Shown piece by piece: positions 1-9,497 of a stretch of 64,000 bases of DNA. How positions within the stretch are numbered: position 1 is the first letter of the stretch; every line of letters starts with the position of its first letter. This DNA is from Actinacidiphila sp. DG2A-62 (GTDB lineage Bacteria; Actinomycetota; Actinomycetes; Streptomycetales; Streptomycetaceae), in contig NZ_JAYMGI010000002.1 in the NCBI RefSeq assembly GCF_035825295.1, positions 3,539,001-3,603,000 on the forward strand. Direction: 5' to 3'. The position numbers and the translations under genes were made by a program. The notes beneath the pieces were generated by a model. That model made no database searches. It saw nothing but the letters and a program-made list of their open reading frames with translations, and was not told the DNA's origin.

Positions 1-652
1 TGCATGGGGTTGCCGACCACGAAGCGCAGGCCCTTGGGGAACGGGCGCACACTGGTGTAGTCGTTGACGCCCGACTTGTAGTAGATGGTCTGCGGGCCGA
101 TGGGCAGGATCTTCTGGCTGCCGTTGTACAGACTCGGCATCCAGTAGGCCGACTTGTCGCCGGGCGCCAGGCACGCGGTGCCGCTCGCCGCCTCCAGGGA
201 CGCGGTGGTCGAGTTGGCGTTGGTGCTGACGTTGCCCATGAAGGTGTGGTCGTGCGAGGCGCCGGGCTGGCCGGGGAAGACGATCGGGTCGTCCGGCGCG
301 GTGTGGTGGGGCGCGCACTTGGCCTGGAACTCGTGGAAGTACGCGTGCGGCGGGTCGTAGGTGGACGGGGTGACGCCGGTGACCGGCGGATTGGCGTAGA
401 TGTAGCCGTCGCCGTCGGGGTCGTCGCCGGAGGCGTGCGGGGCGACCGCGGCCATGTTCATCGACGTCATCGCCGAGGAGCCGGCCCCGCCCTTCGCGTC
501 GGCCGAACCCTTCGACACGGCGGCCGACTTCGCCGCCGTGCCCGAACCCGGCGTGCTCGCCGAGGCGTTGGCGGTCAGCAGTGCGCCGCCTCCGCCGGTG
601 ACGAGCGCCAGGGCGACGAGCAGTCCGGGGATCTTTCCCCGTGTGCGTGCCA
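1..652 (-). CDS. Secreted DUF1996 domain protein, 3' end beyond the window
   Basis: The ATG at 652 opens a minus-strand frame that is still open at base 1, giving 217 visible residues. The first 32 residues are a signal peptide: a basic MARTRGK start, a hydrophobic core and an ANASA-type cleavage site. A low-complexity Ala/Ser/Gly linker follows. From about residue 85 the protein shows the DUF1996 pattern: a Cys after YFHEFQAK, then SHDHTFMGN, a second Cys before DKSAYWMPSLYNG, then TIYYK and an RPFPKGLRF block. DUF1996 proteins are secreted by actinobacteria and fungi and have no settled function; some are fused to carbohydrate-binding modules. A long perfect palindrome lies 46 bases upstream of the start, so control by a LacI-type sugar repressor is likely (inference). 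The C-terminus, including any binding module, is not visible. Confidence 0.8.
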
Positions 653-697
653 TGGGACCTCCTTCTGCAACTCATACGTGGGGGGAGTCGGGAAAGT

Positions 698-723
698 GCC
701 CCGGGAGAGCGCTCTCCCGGGGC
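698..723. promoter_or_regulatory. 26-bp perfect palindrome, LacI-family operator candidate
   Basis: The 26 bases are exactly self-complementary around the central GAGAGCGCTCTC. The form resembles operators of LacI-family sugar repressors of actinobacteria, such as the CebR/CelR box TGGGAGCGCTCCCA, with two extra bases in each half. It lies between two divergent genes, 46 bases from the DUF1996 start and 218 bases from the kinase start, so it more likely controls the DUF1996 gene. Confidence 0.6.
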
Positions 724-940
724 GCATACTGCGCTGTTGTCACGGCAGTGTCAACGGTTACGGCCGAACGGGAGCGCGACGGCCGTGCGGCGCGGGGCGT
801 GGAGGGGCCCGCGGGGAGACGGGGCGTCAAGGGGGCCGCAGGGAAGCTGCAAGCGTTCCGTCCAGCCCCTCCTCGCACACTCGTTGATTGCGGGAGTACG
901 CCCGCACGCTGGTGACTGCTGGGGGAGGCAGGGGCAGATC

Positions 941-1873
941 ATGCCGCAGATCATGGTCGTCGGGACGACGCGCCTGGCGATGACGGTGCCGGTCGACGGC
1001 TTTCCGATGGAGTACAACCCGTTCCGGCGAACGCCGTGGATGCGATGCGCCGTGGTCGGCGGCGCCTACAACGTCGCGAGCGCGCTGGCGAGTCTGGGCA
1101 GCGCGGCGGGGTTGTGCACGCTTGTCGGGCGGGACGACGCGGGCGAGGTGATCAGGACGACGCTGGGCCGGCGCGGGCTGGACGGCCGGGGCGTGGTGAC
1201 GGTCGAGGCGGAGGAGTCGGGCAAGACGGTGATCTTCGTGGAGCCGGACGGCCGGGTGGCGCGCACCTCGTTCACCGCGGAGTACGCGTTCGACTACCCG
1301 ATGGAGCGGTACATCGAGCAGGCGGTGACCGCGGACCTCGCCGTGGTGACCAGCCATCCGTTCGGCGAGCCGTTCCTGAGCGTGTCGAAGGAGCTGCTGC
1401 GGCTGCCGGTCGCGGTGGACATGCACATGGCCGCGGACATGGACGACGAGGAGCAGCGGCCGTGGTTCGAGGCGGCCGACGTGCTCTTCCGCAGCCACGA
1501 GCGGCTGGCGGGCCGGCCGGAGGACTGGATCGCGGAGGTCCTGCGGCGGTATCCCGGCTGCCGGGTGGCCGCGGTGGGGCGCGGCGCGGACGGCTGCGTC
1601 ATGGGGCTGCGGGACGGCCGCCTGGTGGGGATCGAGGCGGTCACCCCGCGTCCGATCCGCAGCACCGACGGCGCGGGCGACGCGCTCTTCGCGTCCTTCC
1701 TGCACGTCTGGCTGACCTCCGGCGAGCCGGTCGAGGCGCTGGAGTCCGCGGTGCTCTTCGCCGGCTGGAAGATCGGCGTCGACTCCGCTTCCGAAGGCTT
1801 CGTCTCCGGCCCCGAACTGGCCGCGCTGCGCCACGTGTACCCGATGCGCACGCACATCGGCACGTGGCGGTAG
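941..1873 (+). CDS. PfkB-family carbohydrate kinase (ribokinase-like)
   Basis: This 310-residue protein has the PfkB fold order. It starts with a strand MPQIMVVGT, followed by the Gly-rich substrate region VVGGAYNVASALASLG near residue 40. The signature-2 motif STDGAGDALFA near residue 245 carries the catalytic base Asp247 and the anion hole. The ATG at 941 follows a Gly-rich ribosome site (GGGGGAGGCAGGGG); the longer open frame upstream lacks such a site. The family phosphorylates sugars, nucleosides or sugar phosphates at the expense of ATP; the substrate cannot be read from the sequence. It is divergent from the DUF1996 gene and stands alone in its direction. Confidence 0.85.
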   Translation: MPQIMVVGTTRLAMTVPVDGFPMEYNPFRRTPWMRCAVVGGAYNVASALASLGSAAGLCTLVGRDDAGEVIRTTLGRRGLDGRGVVTVEAEESGKTVIFVEPDGRVARTSFTAEYAFDYPMERYIEQAVTADLAVVTSHPFGEPFLSVSKELLRLPVAVDMHMAADMDDEEQRPWFEAADVLFRSHERLAGRPEDWIAEVLRRYPGCRVAAVGRGADGCVMGLRDGRLVGIEAVTPRPIRSTDGAGDALFASFLHVWLTSGEPVEALESAVLFAGWKIGVDSASEGFVSGPELAALRHVYPMRTHIGTWR

Positions 1874-2584
1874 CCCTCGCGCCGGCCCTCGCGGGCGACG
1901 GCAGACCCACGGGCGCCGGCGCGCGGGGCCGGCGCGGAGCCGGAAACGGGCGCGGCGCGCGTGGGCCCGGGTGCGATGGGTGCGCCACGGGCGCGGAACC
2001 GGCTAGGGATGCTGTTCCGCGAACGGGGAGCGGTCAGGAGCCGGAAACGAGCGCGGCAGGCGCGGGCCCGGTGCGGCGGGCGGGCCGTGAGCGCGGAAGC
2101 CGGTCCCGCTGATGCCCCGCGGGCGGAGGGCGCGCCGTGAGCGCGGGCGGTCGCCGCGTGTGGGGAGCGGGCGGCGGGGGCGGTCTGCGTCCCGCCACCG
2201 GGGCGGCCCGGACTCGGGAGCGGGCGCGGGTGCGCGGCAGGCGCGGGCCCGGTGCGGCGGGCGGGCCGTGAGCGCGGAAGCCGGTCCCGCTGATGCCCCG
2301 CGGGCGGGGGCCGTCCGGAGCCGGAAACGCGTGCGGGTGCACGGCAGACGCGGAGACAGGGGGCGGCGGGCGCGCCGTGAGTGCGGGCGGTCGCCGCGTG
2401 TGGAGAGCGGGCGGCGGGGGCGGTCTCTGCCCTGCCGCCGGCCGTGGTGACGGTGCGCCGCAGGCGCGGAGTCGGGTCCCGAGGGAAGCTCCCGCAGGCT
2501 GGTTGTCGGCGGTGGCCCCGGGTATGCGCGGCTCGGGCCGGGGGCGGAGCCGGGCCGAGGGCGGCGGCGACGGCGCCGAGGCGG
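1874..2584. repeat. Gene-free GC-rich spacer with two interleaved direct repeats
   Basis: No convincing gene lies in these 711 bases between the convergent kinase and NLR-like genes; the open frames seen are low-complexity Arg/Gly/Pro shadows. Two repeat families are visible. A 76-bp sequence is perfectly repeated at 2051-2126 and 2232-2307. A second unit of about 57 bp recurs with a few mismatches at 2131-2190 and 2371-2430. The motif GGAGCCGGAAACG also recurs near 1936, 2037 and 2316. The arrangement A-B-A-B suggests a past segmental duplication. Confidence 0.7.
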
Positions 2585-5572
2585 TCAGGCGGGGGGCGGG
2601 GTGCGGGACCGGGTGGCGGCGCGGGCCGCGGCGTCGAGGGCGCCGAGGCGGCGGTAGAGGGCTGCGGCGCGGGCGTAGTGGTCGCGGGCGGCGGCGGGGT
2701 CGGCGGCGCGTTCCGCCAGCGCGGCGAGGTCCTCGTGGACGAGCGCTTCCTCGTACGCGGAACCGGCCGCGGCCTCCTGTTCCAGCGCCGCGCGCAGGTG
2801 CGGGAGCGCCGCGGCGTCGTCGCCGGCCCGCACGTACGCCTCGCCGAGCAGCCGCTCGATCAGCGAGGCGTGCCGGTCGCCGGGCGGGCGTCCCGCGTCC
2901 CGCGCTGGCCCGGCCGCGTCGACGCCCTCGGCCGACCCGTCCGGCCGGACCGCACCGCCTGCGGCGTCCGCAATGCCCGCGTCCCCCTCGTCGACGTCCC
3001 CCGGGTCCACCTCCGCCTCCGCCTCCGCCTCCGCCTCCGCCTCCGGCGCACCCTCGCGCGGTACCTCCGCGTCCGCGCCCGACGCGCCTACCTCCGCCTC
3101 CCCCACGCCGATCCGCCGTCCCTCCGCGTCCTCCGCAGCCTCTCGCGCATCCGCGCCCGACGCGCCCGACGCGCCAACGCCCGACGCGCCTGCGTCCCGT
3201 GAGCCCACGCCCGCATCCGCCTCGCCCGCGCCCTCGCGCGGCACGTCCGCGCCCCGCGCGGCCCTCTCCCGCGGGTTCGCGGGGGCGTCGTCCGGGCCCG
3301 CCGGCCGAGCGGAAGCGGCGCCGGGCGCAGGGGCGCCGGGCGCGGGGGCGCCGGGCGCGGGGGCGCCGGGCGCGGGGGCGGTGGGCGCCGACCGGCGTAC
3401 GTGCGGCTGCGGCGGGTCGGTCGGGGGGACCGCCGGGGCCGGGGTGGTGATCAGCGCGTGGGCCGTCGTGAGGTGGGCGAGGGCGTCGGCGTGGGCGCCG
3501 CTGAGGCTGGCGATCTCGCCGAGGGCCGCGTGGGCGCGGGCCCGGTCACGGGGCGCGCCGGCCTCGTCCTGGAGGGCGAGGGCGGTCCGCAGCACGTCGC
3601 CGGCCCGCCCGAGGTCGCCCAGCGCGCGATGGGCTTGCGCGGCGTGGTGCAGGGTCACGGCCTCCCCGCGGCGGTCGCCGATCGCCCGGCGCAGCTCGAC
3701 CGCCCGGTCGAACGCGGTGAGCGCCTCCCGGTGCCGGCCCGCCTCGCGCAGGGCGGCGCCCAGGCCCGTGCGCAGCCGCGCCTCGCCGAGGACGTGGCCG
3801 CAGGCGTGGGCCGCGGCGGCGCCGACCTCGTGCGTGGTGATCCAGTCGGGAAGGTGCCGCCGCGAGGTGAAGAAGACCCACATGGCGTCGGCGAGCTGCC
3901 AGGCGACGGTGTCGAGACCCTGGTCGACGGCCAACTGCTGCGCCGCGACCAGGTTTCCGCGTTCGGCGTCGAACCACGCGAGCGCCGCCGCGCCGTCCGG
4001 CAGCGCGGGCCCGGCGTCCGGCGCCCCCGAGCCGCCGGCCCACGGCGTCTCCTCTGCGAACTCCGGTGCCGGCCGGTGGCGTTGTGGCGCGAGCACGCGA
4101 TCGGCGCGGTCCGCGGTCGCCATGTAGTGGTCGAGCAGCCGCCGTACGGTCTCGGCGCGTACCGCCTCCGGGTCGTCGGCGAACGCCCGGCCGAGGGCGT
4201 GGCGTTGGATCAGGTCGTGGAAGCGGTAGCGGCCGGGCCGCGGGCTGCTGAGCAGGTTCGCGTCCACGAGCGCCGCCAGCGCGGGCGCCGCGCCGCGCGG
4301 TCCGGGCGCCCCGCCGGTCGTGCCGAGCGCCCCGGCGACGGGCGGCCGCGCGGCGGCGACGGCCTGCGCGACGGCCCCGGCGAACTCGGGTCCCGGGTGG
4401 AGCCCGAGCCTGCGGTAGAGCCGGGCGGCGTCCGGCGGCAGCGCGGCGTACGCCTGGTCCAGGCTCGCGGTCATGGAGAACTCCTCGGTGCCGGTGCCGT
4501 GTTCGTCGTCCAGGGCGGCGTCGTAGGCGGCGCCGCGGCCGGAAGCGCCACCTGCGACGGCGCCGCGCACGGCCGCGGCGCCGCGGCCGTCGGCGGGAGC
4601 GTTGCCGGCACCGCCGGCCGCGCCGTTCGCGGAGCCGGTCACCGACCCCTCCGCGCGGCCGGCCGCCGCGTCCGCGCCCGTACCCGCGGCACCACCCGCG
4701 CCCGTCCCGGCGGCCAGCAGATCGGCCGTGACGTCGGCGACCGTCCATCCCGGCCGGGCGGACAGCAGCGCCGCGCCGACGCACACCGCCAGCGGGAACC
4801 GGCCGCAGGTGGCCACGAAGCGGTACGCCGCGGCCTCGTCGCCGGCGATCCGCTCGGGCCCGGCGATCCGACCGAGCAACTCCACGGCCGCGTCGGCGTC
4901 GAGGGGCTCCAGCGGCACCATGACCGCGCCGTCCAGCAGCAGCGAGGTGAGCTGCCACCGGCTGGTGACCACGCAGACGCTGCCGCCGCCGGCCGGCGCG
5001 AGCGCCCGGACCTGCGCGGCGGACAGCGCGTTGTCGCAGAGCACCGCGATGCGCAGGTCGGCGGTGACGGTACGGAACAGCGCGGTCTGCTCGGCGAGTT
5101 CGGCCGGCACATGCTCGGGCGGCACGCCGAGGGCGTGCAGGAAGCGCGGCAGCACCGTGCTGGGCGCGACCGGCGGCAGGCCGGCGACGTTGCCGCGCAG
5201 ATCGACGTACAACTGGCCGTCGGGGAAGTCCTCCCGGCGCCGCCGCAGCCAGGTCAGCGCGAGCGAGGTCTTGCCCACCCCGGGCGGTCCGCTGACCAGC
5301 GCGAGCGCGGGGGCGTCGGACGGGTCCGCGGCCCCGCCGAGCGCCGCGTCCCCCGCGTGGGCCGCGTCGAGCGCGGCCAGCGCGTCCGCCCTGCCGGTGA
5401 AGTGCCTCGGGGCAGCCGGGAGTTGGCGCGGCACGCGGTGCGTGCCGCGGTCCTGCGCGCCGGGCGGTGGTCCGGCGACGCCGCCGAAGTACACGTCCCC
5501 GTGGATCGCGCCCGCCTGCACGGTGGGCCCGTGCACCGTCCCCGACAGGTCGTTCCCCACCTCACGGGTCAC
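2585..5572 (-). CDS. NLR-like NB-ARC ATPase with TPR repeats and a possible amyloid signalling motif
   Basis: The chosen GTG at 5572 gives 995 residues; the frame upstream (to 6220) is compositionally a shadow of the divergent gene's control region. Residues 7-30 hold the conserved block NDLSGTVHGPTVQAGAIHGD, typical of actinobacterial NB-ARC/TPR proteins. A P-loop GPPGVGKTS lies near 95-103, a kinase-2-like strand IAVLCDNALSAAQV near 175, and an R/S-type sensor VVTSRWQLTSL follows. The C-terminal half holds TPR helices (REALTAFDRAVELRRAIGDR and similar), interrupted by a long low-complexity linker rich in Ala/Pro and Glu/Ala repeats. STAND proteins of this kind act as ATP-dependent switches in signalling or immunity. 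It is divergent from an AfsR-like regulator. Its target is unknown. Confidence 0.8.
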   Translation of the reverse strand: MTREVGNDLSGTVHGPTVQAGAIHGDVYFGGVAGPPPGAQDRGTHRVPRQLPAAPRHFTGRADALAALDAAHAGDAALGGAADPSDAPALALVSGPPGVGKTSLALTWLRRRREDFPDGQLYVDLRGNVAGLPPVAPSTVLPRFLHALGVPPEHVPAELAEQTALFRTVTADLRIAVLCDNALSAAQVRALAPAGGGSVCVVTSRWQLTSLLLDGAVMVPLEPLDADAAVELLGRIAGPERIAGDEAAAYRFVATCGRFPLAVCVGAALLSARPGWTVADVTADLLAAGTGAGGAAGTGADAAAGRAEGSVTGSANGAAGGAGNAPADGRGAAAVRGAVAGGASGRGAAYDAALDDEHGTGTEEFSMTASLDQAYAALPPDAARLYRRLGLHPGPEFAGAVAQAVAAARPPVAGALGTTGGAPGPRGAAPALAALVDANLLSSPRPGRYRFHDLIQRHALGRAFADDPEAVRAETVRRLLDHYMATADRADRVLAPQRHRPAPEFAEETPWAGGSGAPDAGPALPDGAAALAWFDAERGNLVAAQQLAVDQGLDTVAWQLADAMWVFFTSRRHLPDWITTHEVGAAAAHACGHVLGEARLRTGLGAALREAGRHREALTAFDRAVELRRAIGDRRGEAVTLHHAAQAHRALGDLGRAGDVLRTALALQDEAGAPRDRARAHAALGEIASLSGAHADALAHLTTAHALITTPAPAVPPTDPPQPHVRRSAPTAPAPGAPAPGAPAPGAPAPGAASARPAGPDDAPANPRERAARGADVPREGAGEADAGVGSRDAGASGVGASGASGADAREAAEDAEGRRIGVGEAEVGASGADAEVPREGAPEAEAEAEAEAEVDPGDVDEGDAGIADAAGGAVRPDGSAEGVDAAGPARDAGRPPGDRHASLIERLLGEAYVRAGDDAAALPHLRAALEQEAAAGSAYEEALVHEDLAALAERAADPAAARDHYARAAALYRRLGALDAAARAATRSRTPPPA
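3010..3384. repeat. In-frame micro-repeats in the NLR-like gene
   Basis: Inside the NLR-like gene, a hexamer CCTCCG is repeated in tandem near 3010-3041, encoding alternating Glu/Ala on the minus strand. A 15-bp unit GGCGCCGGGCGCGGG is repeated about four times near 3325-3384, encoding GAPAP-type repeats. These sit in the linker between TPR segments, where length variation should be tolerated. Confidence 0.75.
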
Positions 5573-6083
5573 GCAGCCCCCCAACGCTCCCCCGGACCCG
5601 CGCCGCCCGCCTGCCGCGGCGCCCCGGTCGGTCCGCCGCGCGGTGCCGTGTCCGCAGCGCGCCGCGTCCGTGCCTCGATTCGGTCTCCCCGCGATCGGCC
5701 GCGGACAAACAGGCGCACTCGTGGACACGAACGAACATTGGCCGATTGGCGATGCGCCGGGGGGGCGCACAACTCCCTTGCGGGAAGCGGTCGTCGGCGA
5801 AGGGCCGCTGGGCCCCCCGCCCCTCGGGGCGCGGCACCTGCGCGGTCGGTGGGGCGTACACGGGTCGCGCACGCAAGCGGAATGCGCGCCGCCCGGGGCG
5901 TCCTTCGGACAGGCCGTCGCCGAATGGCCGAAACGCCCCGCTCCGGGCCTTCCCGCCGCCTCCTCGTCCTCTGCCGTACGTGGTAAAGCGCGTGCCACAC
6001 TGCTGACTCGGGCGGCACCCGCAGGCCGCCGGGCCGCGTCGGGGGCGGGCGGATCGGGCACGATCGGCACGGGGAGACCGCAG
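5573..6083. promoter_or_regulatory. Divergent control region of the NLR-like and AfsR-like genes
   Basis: This 511-base stretch separates two divergent regulator-type genes and contains no convincing gene. It has a comparatively AT-rich patch at about 5700-5760 (CGAACGAACATTGGCCGATTGGC) and a second one near 5978-6004 (GTACGTGGTAAAGCGC), which are the likeliest promoter positions. I could not identify clear -35/-10 pairs. Confidence 0.4.
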
Positions 6084-9000
6084 GTGGAACTACGGATGCT
6101 CGGGCCCTTGGAGCTCTGGGCGCAAGGCCGGGCGCACCGGCTCGGTTCCCCGCAGGAACGGCGCGTTCTGGCCGTGCTGTTGATGGCCGAGGGTCGCGCG
6201 GTGCCGGTGGACCGGCTCATCGACCACGTGTGGGACGGCGCCCCGCCGCGAAGTGCCGTGGAGACGCTGCAGAGTTACATCTCGCGGCTGCGCGGGCGGC
6301 TGCGCGGCGCGGGCGGCGACGCCCCGCAGCTCGACGCCTCCTCCCCGCGCATGTACACGCTCCGGGTCGCCCCGGACTCGGTGGACCTGCTGGAGTTCCG
6401 CAGGCTGTGCCGGCAGGCCCGGCAGGCCGTGGAGCGCGGCGACACCGAGTACGCGGTACGCCTGTTCCGACAGGCGGAGGCGCTGCGCCGGGCCGAACCG
6501 CTGGCCGATGTCACGGGGTTGTGGGCGGCGTCGGTGCGCGAACGCCTGCGCGAGGAACTGCGCGAGGCGACCGAGACCCGCATCCGGCTGGAGCTGTCGC
6601 TGGGCCGCCACGCCCACCTCATCAGCGAGCTGAAGGAGTTGGCCGAGAGCAGCCCGGTGGTGGAGCCGGTGGTCGCGGACCTGATGATCGCGCTCTACCG
6701 GTGCGGCAGACCCGGCGAGGCGCTCGCCGCGTACCGGACCGCGCGACGCCGCCTGCTGGACGAACTCGGCCTGGAGCCCGGCCGCGCCCTCCAGGCGGTG
6801 CACGAACGGGTGTTGCGCGGCGACCAGGAGCTGTTGCGGCCCACCGCGCCGGCCCGTCCGCGCCTGGCGCCGCTGGACAATCTGCTGCGCGACATCTCCG
6901 ACTTCACCGGCCGCGAGGAGGAGATCCGGCTGCTGGTGGCGGAGTTGGACAGTCCGGGCACGCCCACGGCGTTACCGCTGGCGGTCGTGCACGGCATGCC
7001 CGGGGTCGGCAAGACCCAGTTGGCCGTCCGCGTCGCCAATCTGCTGCGCGAGCGCCATCCCGACCGGCTCTACCTCAACCTGCGCGCACACGGTCCGCAG
7101 GGACCGCTCGGCCCGGGGGCCGCGCTGTCCGGGCTGCTGACGGCGCTCGGCCTCGCGCCGGACAAACTGCCCGCCGGGCTGGAGGAACGCGCCGCGCTGT
7201 GGCGGGAGTCGATGGCCAGACGGCGGGCCGTCGTGGTCCTCGACGACGCCGCCGACGCCGCGCAGGTGCGCCCGCTGCTGCCCGGCTCGCCCGGCTGCTC
7301 GGTCCTGGTGACCAGCCGCCACCGGCTGACCGACCTGGAGGGCGCGCTGTCGCTGCCGCTGGACGTGCCGTCGCCCGCGCAGGCCGCGCAGTTGTTCACC
7401 CGGATCGTCGGCCGGGGCCGGATCACAAACCAGGCGGCGCTGCGCCGCACGGTCGACCTGTGCGGCTGCCACCCCCTGGGGCTGCGCATGATCGCCGCCC
7501 GGCTGCACCACCGCGTCGGCTGGGACATCGAGGACCTCGCGGACCGGCTGAAACAGGCGGGTTCGGTGCTGGACGAGATCGACGGCCCGGCCGGCGCACC
7601 GACCGGCATCGGCGCGGCGTTCCGGCTCTGCTACGCCGAGTTGGAGCCCGACCAGCAGCACCTCTTCCGCCGCCTCGCGCTGCACCCCGGCCCCGATCTG
7701 GCCGTCGACGTCGCCGCGGCGCTGGCCGGCGGTCCCGGCGGGCTGCCCGAGGACCGCGTACGGCGCGGCGTAGACGCCTTGTTGGACGCGCATCTGGTCG
7801 AGGAGAGCGGGCGCGACCGCATCCGCGCCCACGACCTCGTCCGCGAGTTCGCACTGCGCACCGCCGAGCGCGAGGACTCCCCCGCGGAGCGCGACGCGGC
7901 GCTGCGGCGGATGCTCGACCACTACCTCGCGCAGGCCCACCGCGCCGACCGGCTCGCCCACCCGCACCACCCCCGCCTGGACCAACTCCCGGTGCACACC
8001 GCCGTGGTGGCCGCGCAGACGGCCGCCGCACCGAGGGCGCCCGCGCGGGACGGCACGCCGCCGGGCGCGGGCCTGCGCACCGCCGACGAGGGCGAGGCAT
8101 GGCTGGACCTGGAGCGTACGAACCTGCTGGCCGCGGCGCGGCTCGCGGCGGCCCGCTCCCCCGACCACGCCGTGCTCTTCCCGCACGTCCTCGCGCAGTC
8201 CTTCCTGGCCTGGGGCGCGTGGGAGGCGGGCGCGGAGCTGTACGCCACCGCCCTCACCTTCGCGCAGGACCGCGGCGACGACGCGACCACCGGCCAACTC
8301 ACCGTCGAGATGGCGTCGTTGCTGTGGAACCAGGGCGCCCACGACGACGCCCTGCGGCACGCGCGGCGCGCGCTGGACATCGGCGAGCGGCACCGCCGTG
8401 AGGACATCCAGGCGCAGGCGCTGTTCGAGATGGGCCGGTGCCATCTGATCTCCGGCCGCCGCGCCGAGGCGACGGCGTGCTTCGACCGGGCGCTCGCCCT
8501 GCACCGGGCGGGCGGCAGCCGCAAGGGCGAGGGCGACACCCTCCGCCTCCTCGGCATCGCCCTCTCCCACGCCGGCCGCAACCAGGAGGCGGCCGACCGC
8601 TTCCGCGCGGCGCTGGAGATCCAGACGGCGATCGGCGACAAGCAGGGACAGGTGCGGGCGCTCAACAACATCGGCGAGATCGCTTCCCAGATGGGACGCC
8701 CCGACGAGGCGCGCGGCTATTTCGAGCGCTCCCTCTCCATCGTCCGGGTGATCGGCGGCAAGCCCGAACTGTCCAATCTCTACGCCAACTTCGGGACGAC
8801 GTTCCGCGCGGACGGCGACACGGAGCGGGCACTGGGCTTCTACCGGCGCGCCCTGGACACGTACCGGGAGACCGGCGACCCCAGGGGCGAGGCCGACGTC
8901 CTGATCTCCCTCGGGACGACCTACCTGGAAGCGGGGAGCCCGGCCGAGGCCCGGCTCAACTTCCAGATGGCCGAGCATGTCTCCGAGCGCATCGGAGATC

Positions 9001-9296
9001 ACTACGCGCGTCAACAGGCGCTCGTGGGAACGGCGTACACGCAGTTGGCTTCGCGTCAGTACGGGCTCGCGACGGCGACGTTCGAGGCGGCGCTGCGGGT
9101 GGGCGAGGAGATCGACATCCCGCTGGCGATCGGGCGGGCGCTTGAGGGCCTGGGTCAGGTCACGGAGGCCACGCAGGGCGCGGCCGCGGCCCGCGAGTAT
9201 TTCGCGCGGGCGTTCGACGTGTACCGCACGCTCGGATTGCCCGAGGCTGAGGCGATGCGCGCCCGGCTGGAAGCGCCGGGGGCCGCCGGATCCTGA
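6084..9296 (+). CDS. AfsR-like SARP regulator with NB-ARC and TPR domains
   Basis: The protein has 1070 residues and starts at a GTG with a GGGGAG site 8 bases upstream; VELRMLGPLELW is the standard SARP beginning. In order there is an OmpR-type winged helix (1-95, with SPQERRVLAVLLMAEGRAVP and the recognition region ETLQSYISRLRGRLR), a bacterial activator domain (95-245, ending LLDELGLEPGRALQAVHERVL), an NB-ARC module starting DFTGREEEI with P-loop HGMPGVGKTQL near 303, and a long TPR array (about 690-1060). Large SARPs of this layout, such as AfsR, activate secondary-metabolite or developmental promoters, and their NTPase/TPR part is thought to sense a signal. No biosynthetic cluster adjoins it, so its targets are unknown. 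Its 3' end converges with a tiny Trp-rich open frame. Confidence 0.9.
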   Translation: MELRMLGPLELWAQGRAHRLGSPQERRVLAVLLMAEGRAVPVDRLIDHVWDGAPPRSAVETLQSYISRLRGRLRGAGGDAPQLDASSPRMYTLRVAPDSVDLLEFRRLCRQARQAVERGDTEYAVRLFRQAEALRRAEPLADVTGLWAASVRERLREELREATETRIRLELSLGRHAHLISELKELAESSPVVEPVVADLMIALYRCGRPGEALAAYRTARRRLLDELGLEPGRALQAVHERVLRGDQELLRPTAPARPRLAPLDNLLRDISDFTGREEEIRLLVAELDSPGTPTALPLAVVHGMPGVGKTQLAVRVANLLRERHPDRLYLNLRAHGPQGPLGPGAALSGLLTALGLAPDKLPAGLEERAALWRESMARRRAVVVLDDAADAAQVRPLLPGSPGCSVLVTSRHRLTDLEGALSLPLDVPSPAQAAQLFTRIVGRGRITNQAALRRTVDLCGCHPLGLRMIAARLHHRVGWDIEDLADRLKQAGSVLDEIDGPAGAPTGIGAAFRLCYAELEPDQQHLFRRLALHPGPDLAVDVAAALAGGPGGLPEDRVRRGVDALLDAHLVEESGRDRIRAHDLVREFALRTAEREDSPAERDAALRRMLDHYLAQAHRADRLAHPHHPRLDQLPVHTAVVAAQTAAAPRAPARDGTPPGAGLRTADEGEAWLDLERTNLLAAARLAAARSPDHAVLFPHVLAQSFLAWGAWEAGAELYATALTFAQDRGDDATTGQLTVEMASLLWNQGAHDDALRHARRALDIGERHRREDIQAQALFEMGRCHLISGRRAEATACFDRALALHRAGGSRKGEGDTLRLLGIALSHAGRNQEAADRFRAALEIQTAIGDKQGQVRALNNIGEIASQMGRPDEARGYFERSLSIVRVIGGKPELSNLYANFGTTFRADGDTERALGFYRRALDTYRETGDPRGEADVLISLGTTYLEAGSPAEARLNFQMAEHVSERIGDHYARQQALVGTAYTQLASRQYGLATATFEAALRVGEEIDIPLAIGRALEGLGQVTEATQGAAAAREYFARAFDVYRTLGLPEAEAMRARLEAPGAAGS

Positions 9297-9312
9297 ACGG
9301 CCACCCGTCGTT

Positions 9313-9375
9313 CAGCTCAGAACGGCCAGATCCACATGAAGATCCGGTCCTTCGCGTCAGCACCCATCGGGCTTT
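9313..9375 (-). CDS. Possible 20-residue Trp-rich peptide gene
   Basis: The minus-strand ATG at 9375 opens a frame for MQSPMGADAKDRIFMWIWPF followed by TGA. A GAGGAG ribosome site lies 10 bases upstream, good for this genome. About 116 bases further upstream is a promoter-like pair TTGATA/CATAGT with an 18-base spacer reading the same way. The peptide has a polar N-terminal half and an aromatic C-terminus, as seen in signalling peptides and some RiPP precursors. No maturation enzyme (P450, radical SAM) is in the window. It ends 16 bases after the AfsR-like stop codon on the other strand. The reading frame is short enough to be chance, so this is a candidate only. Confidence 0.4.
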
Positions 9376-9497
9376 GCATCTGTTACGTGCTCCTCATCGA
9401 ACACACCTCCCACGGAACAGGGGAGGACTCGCGGGGATCATGGCACACGAGGAAGGCGTAGCGCCAGCCACAACCTGTGCTGGTCAGACGGTAGACC

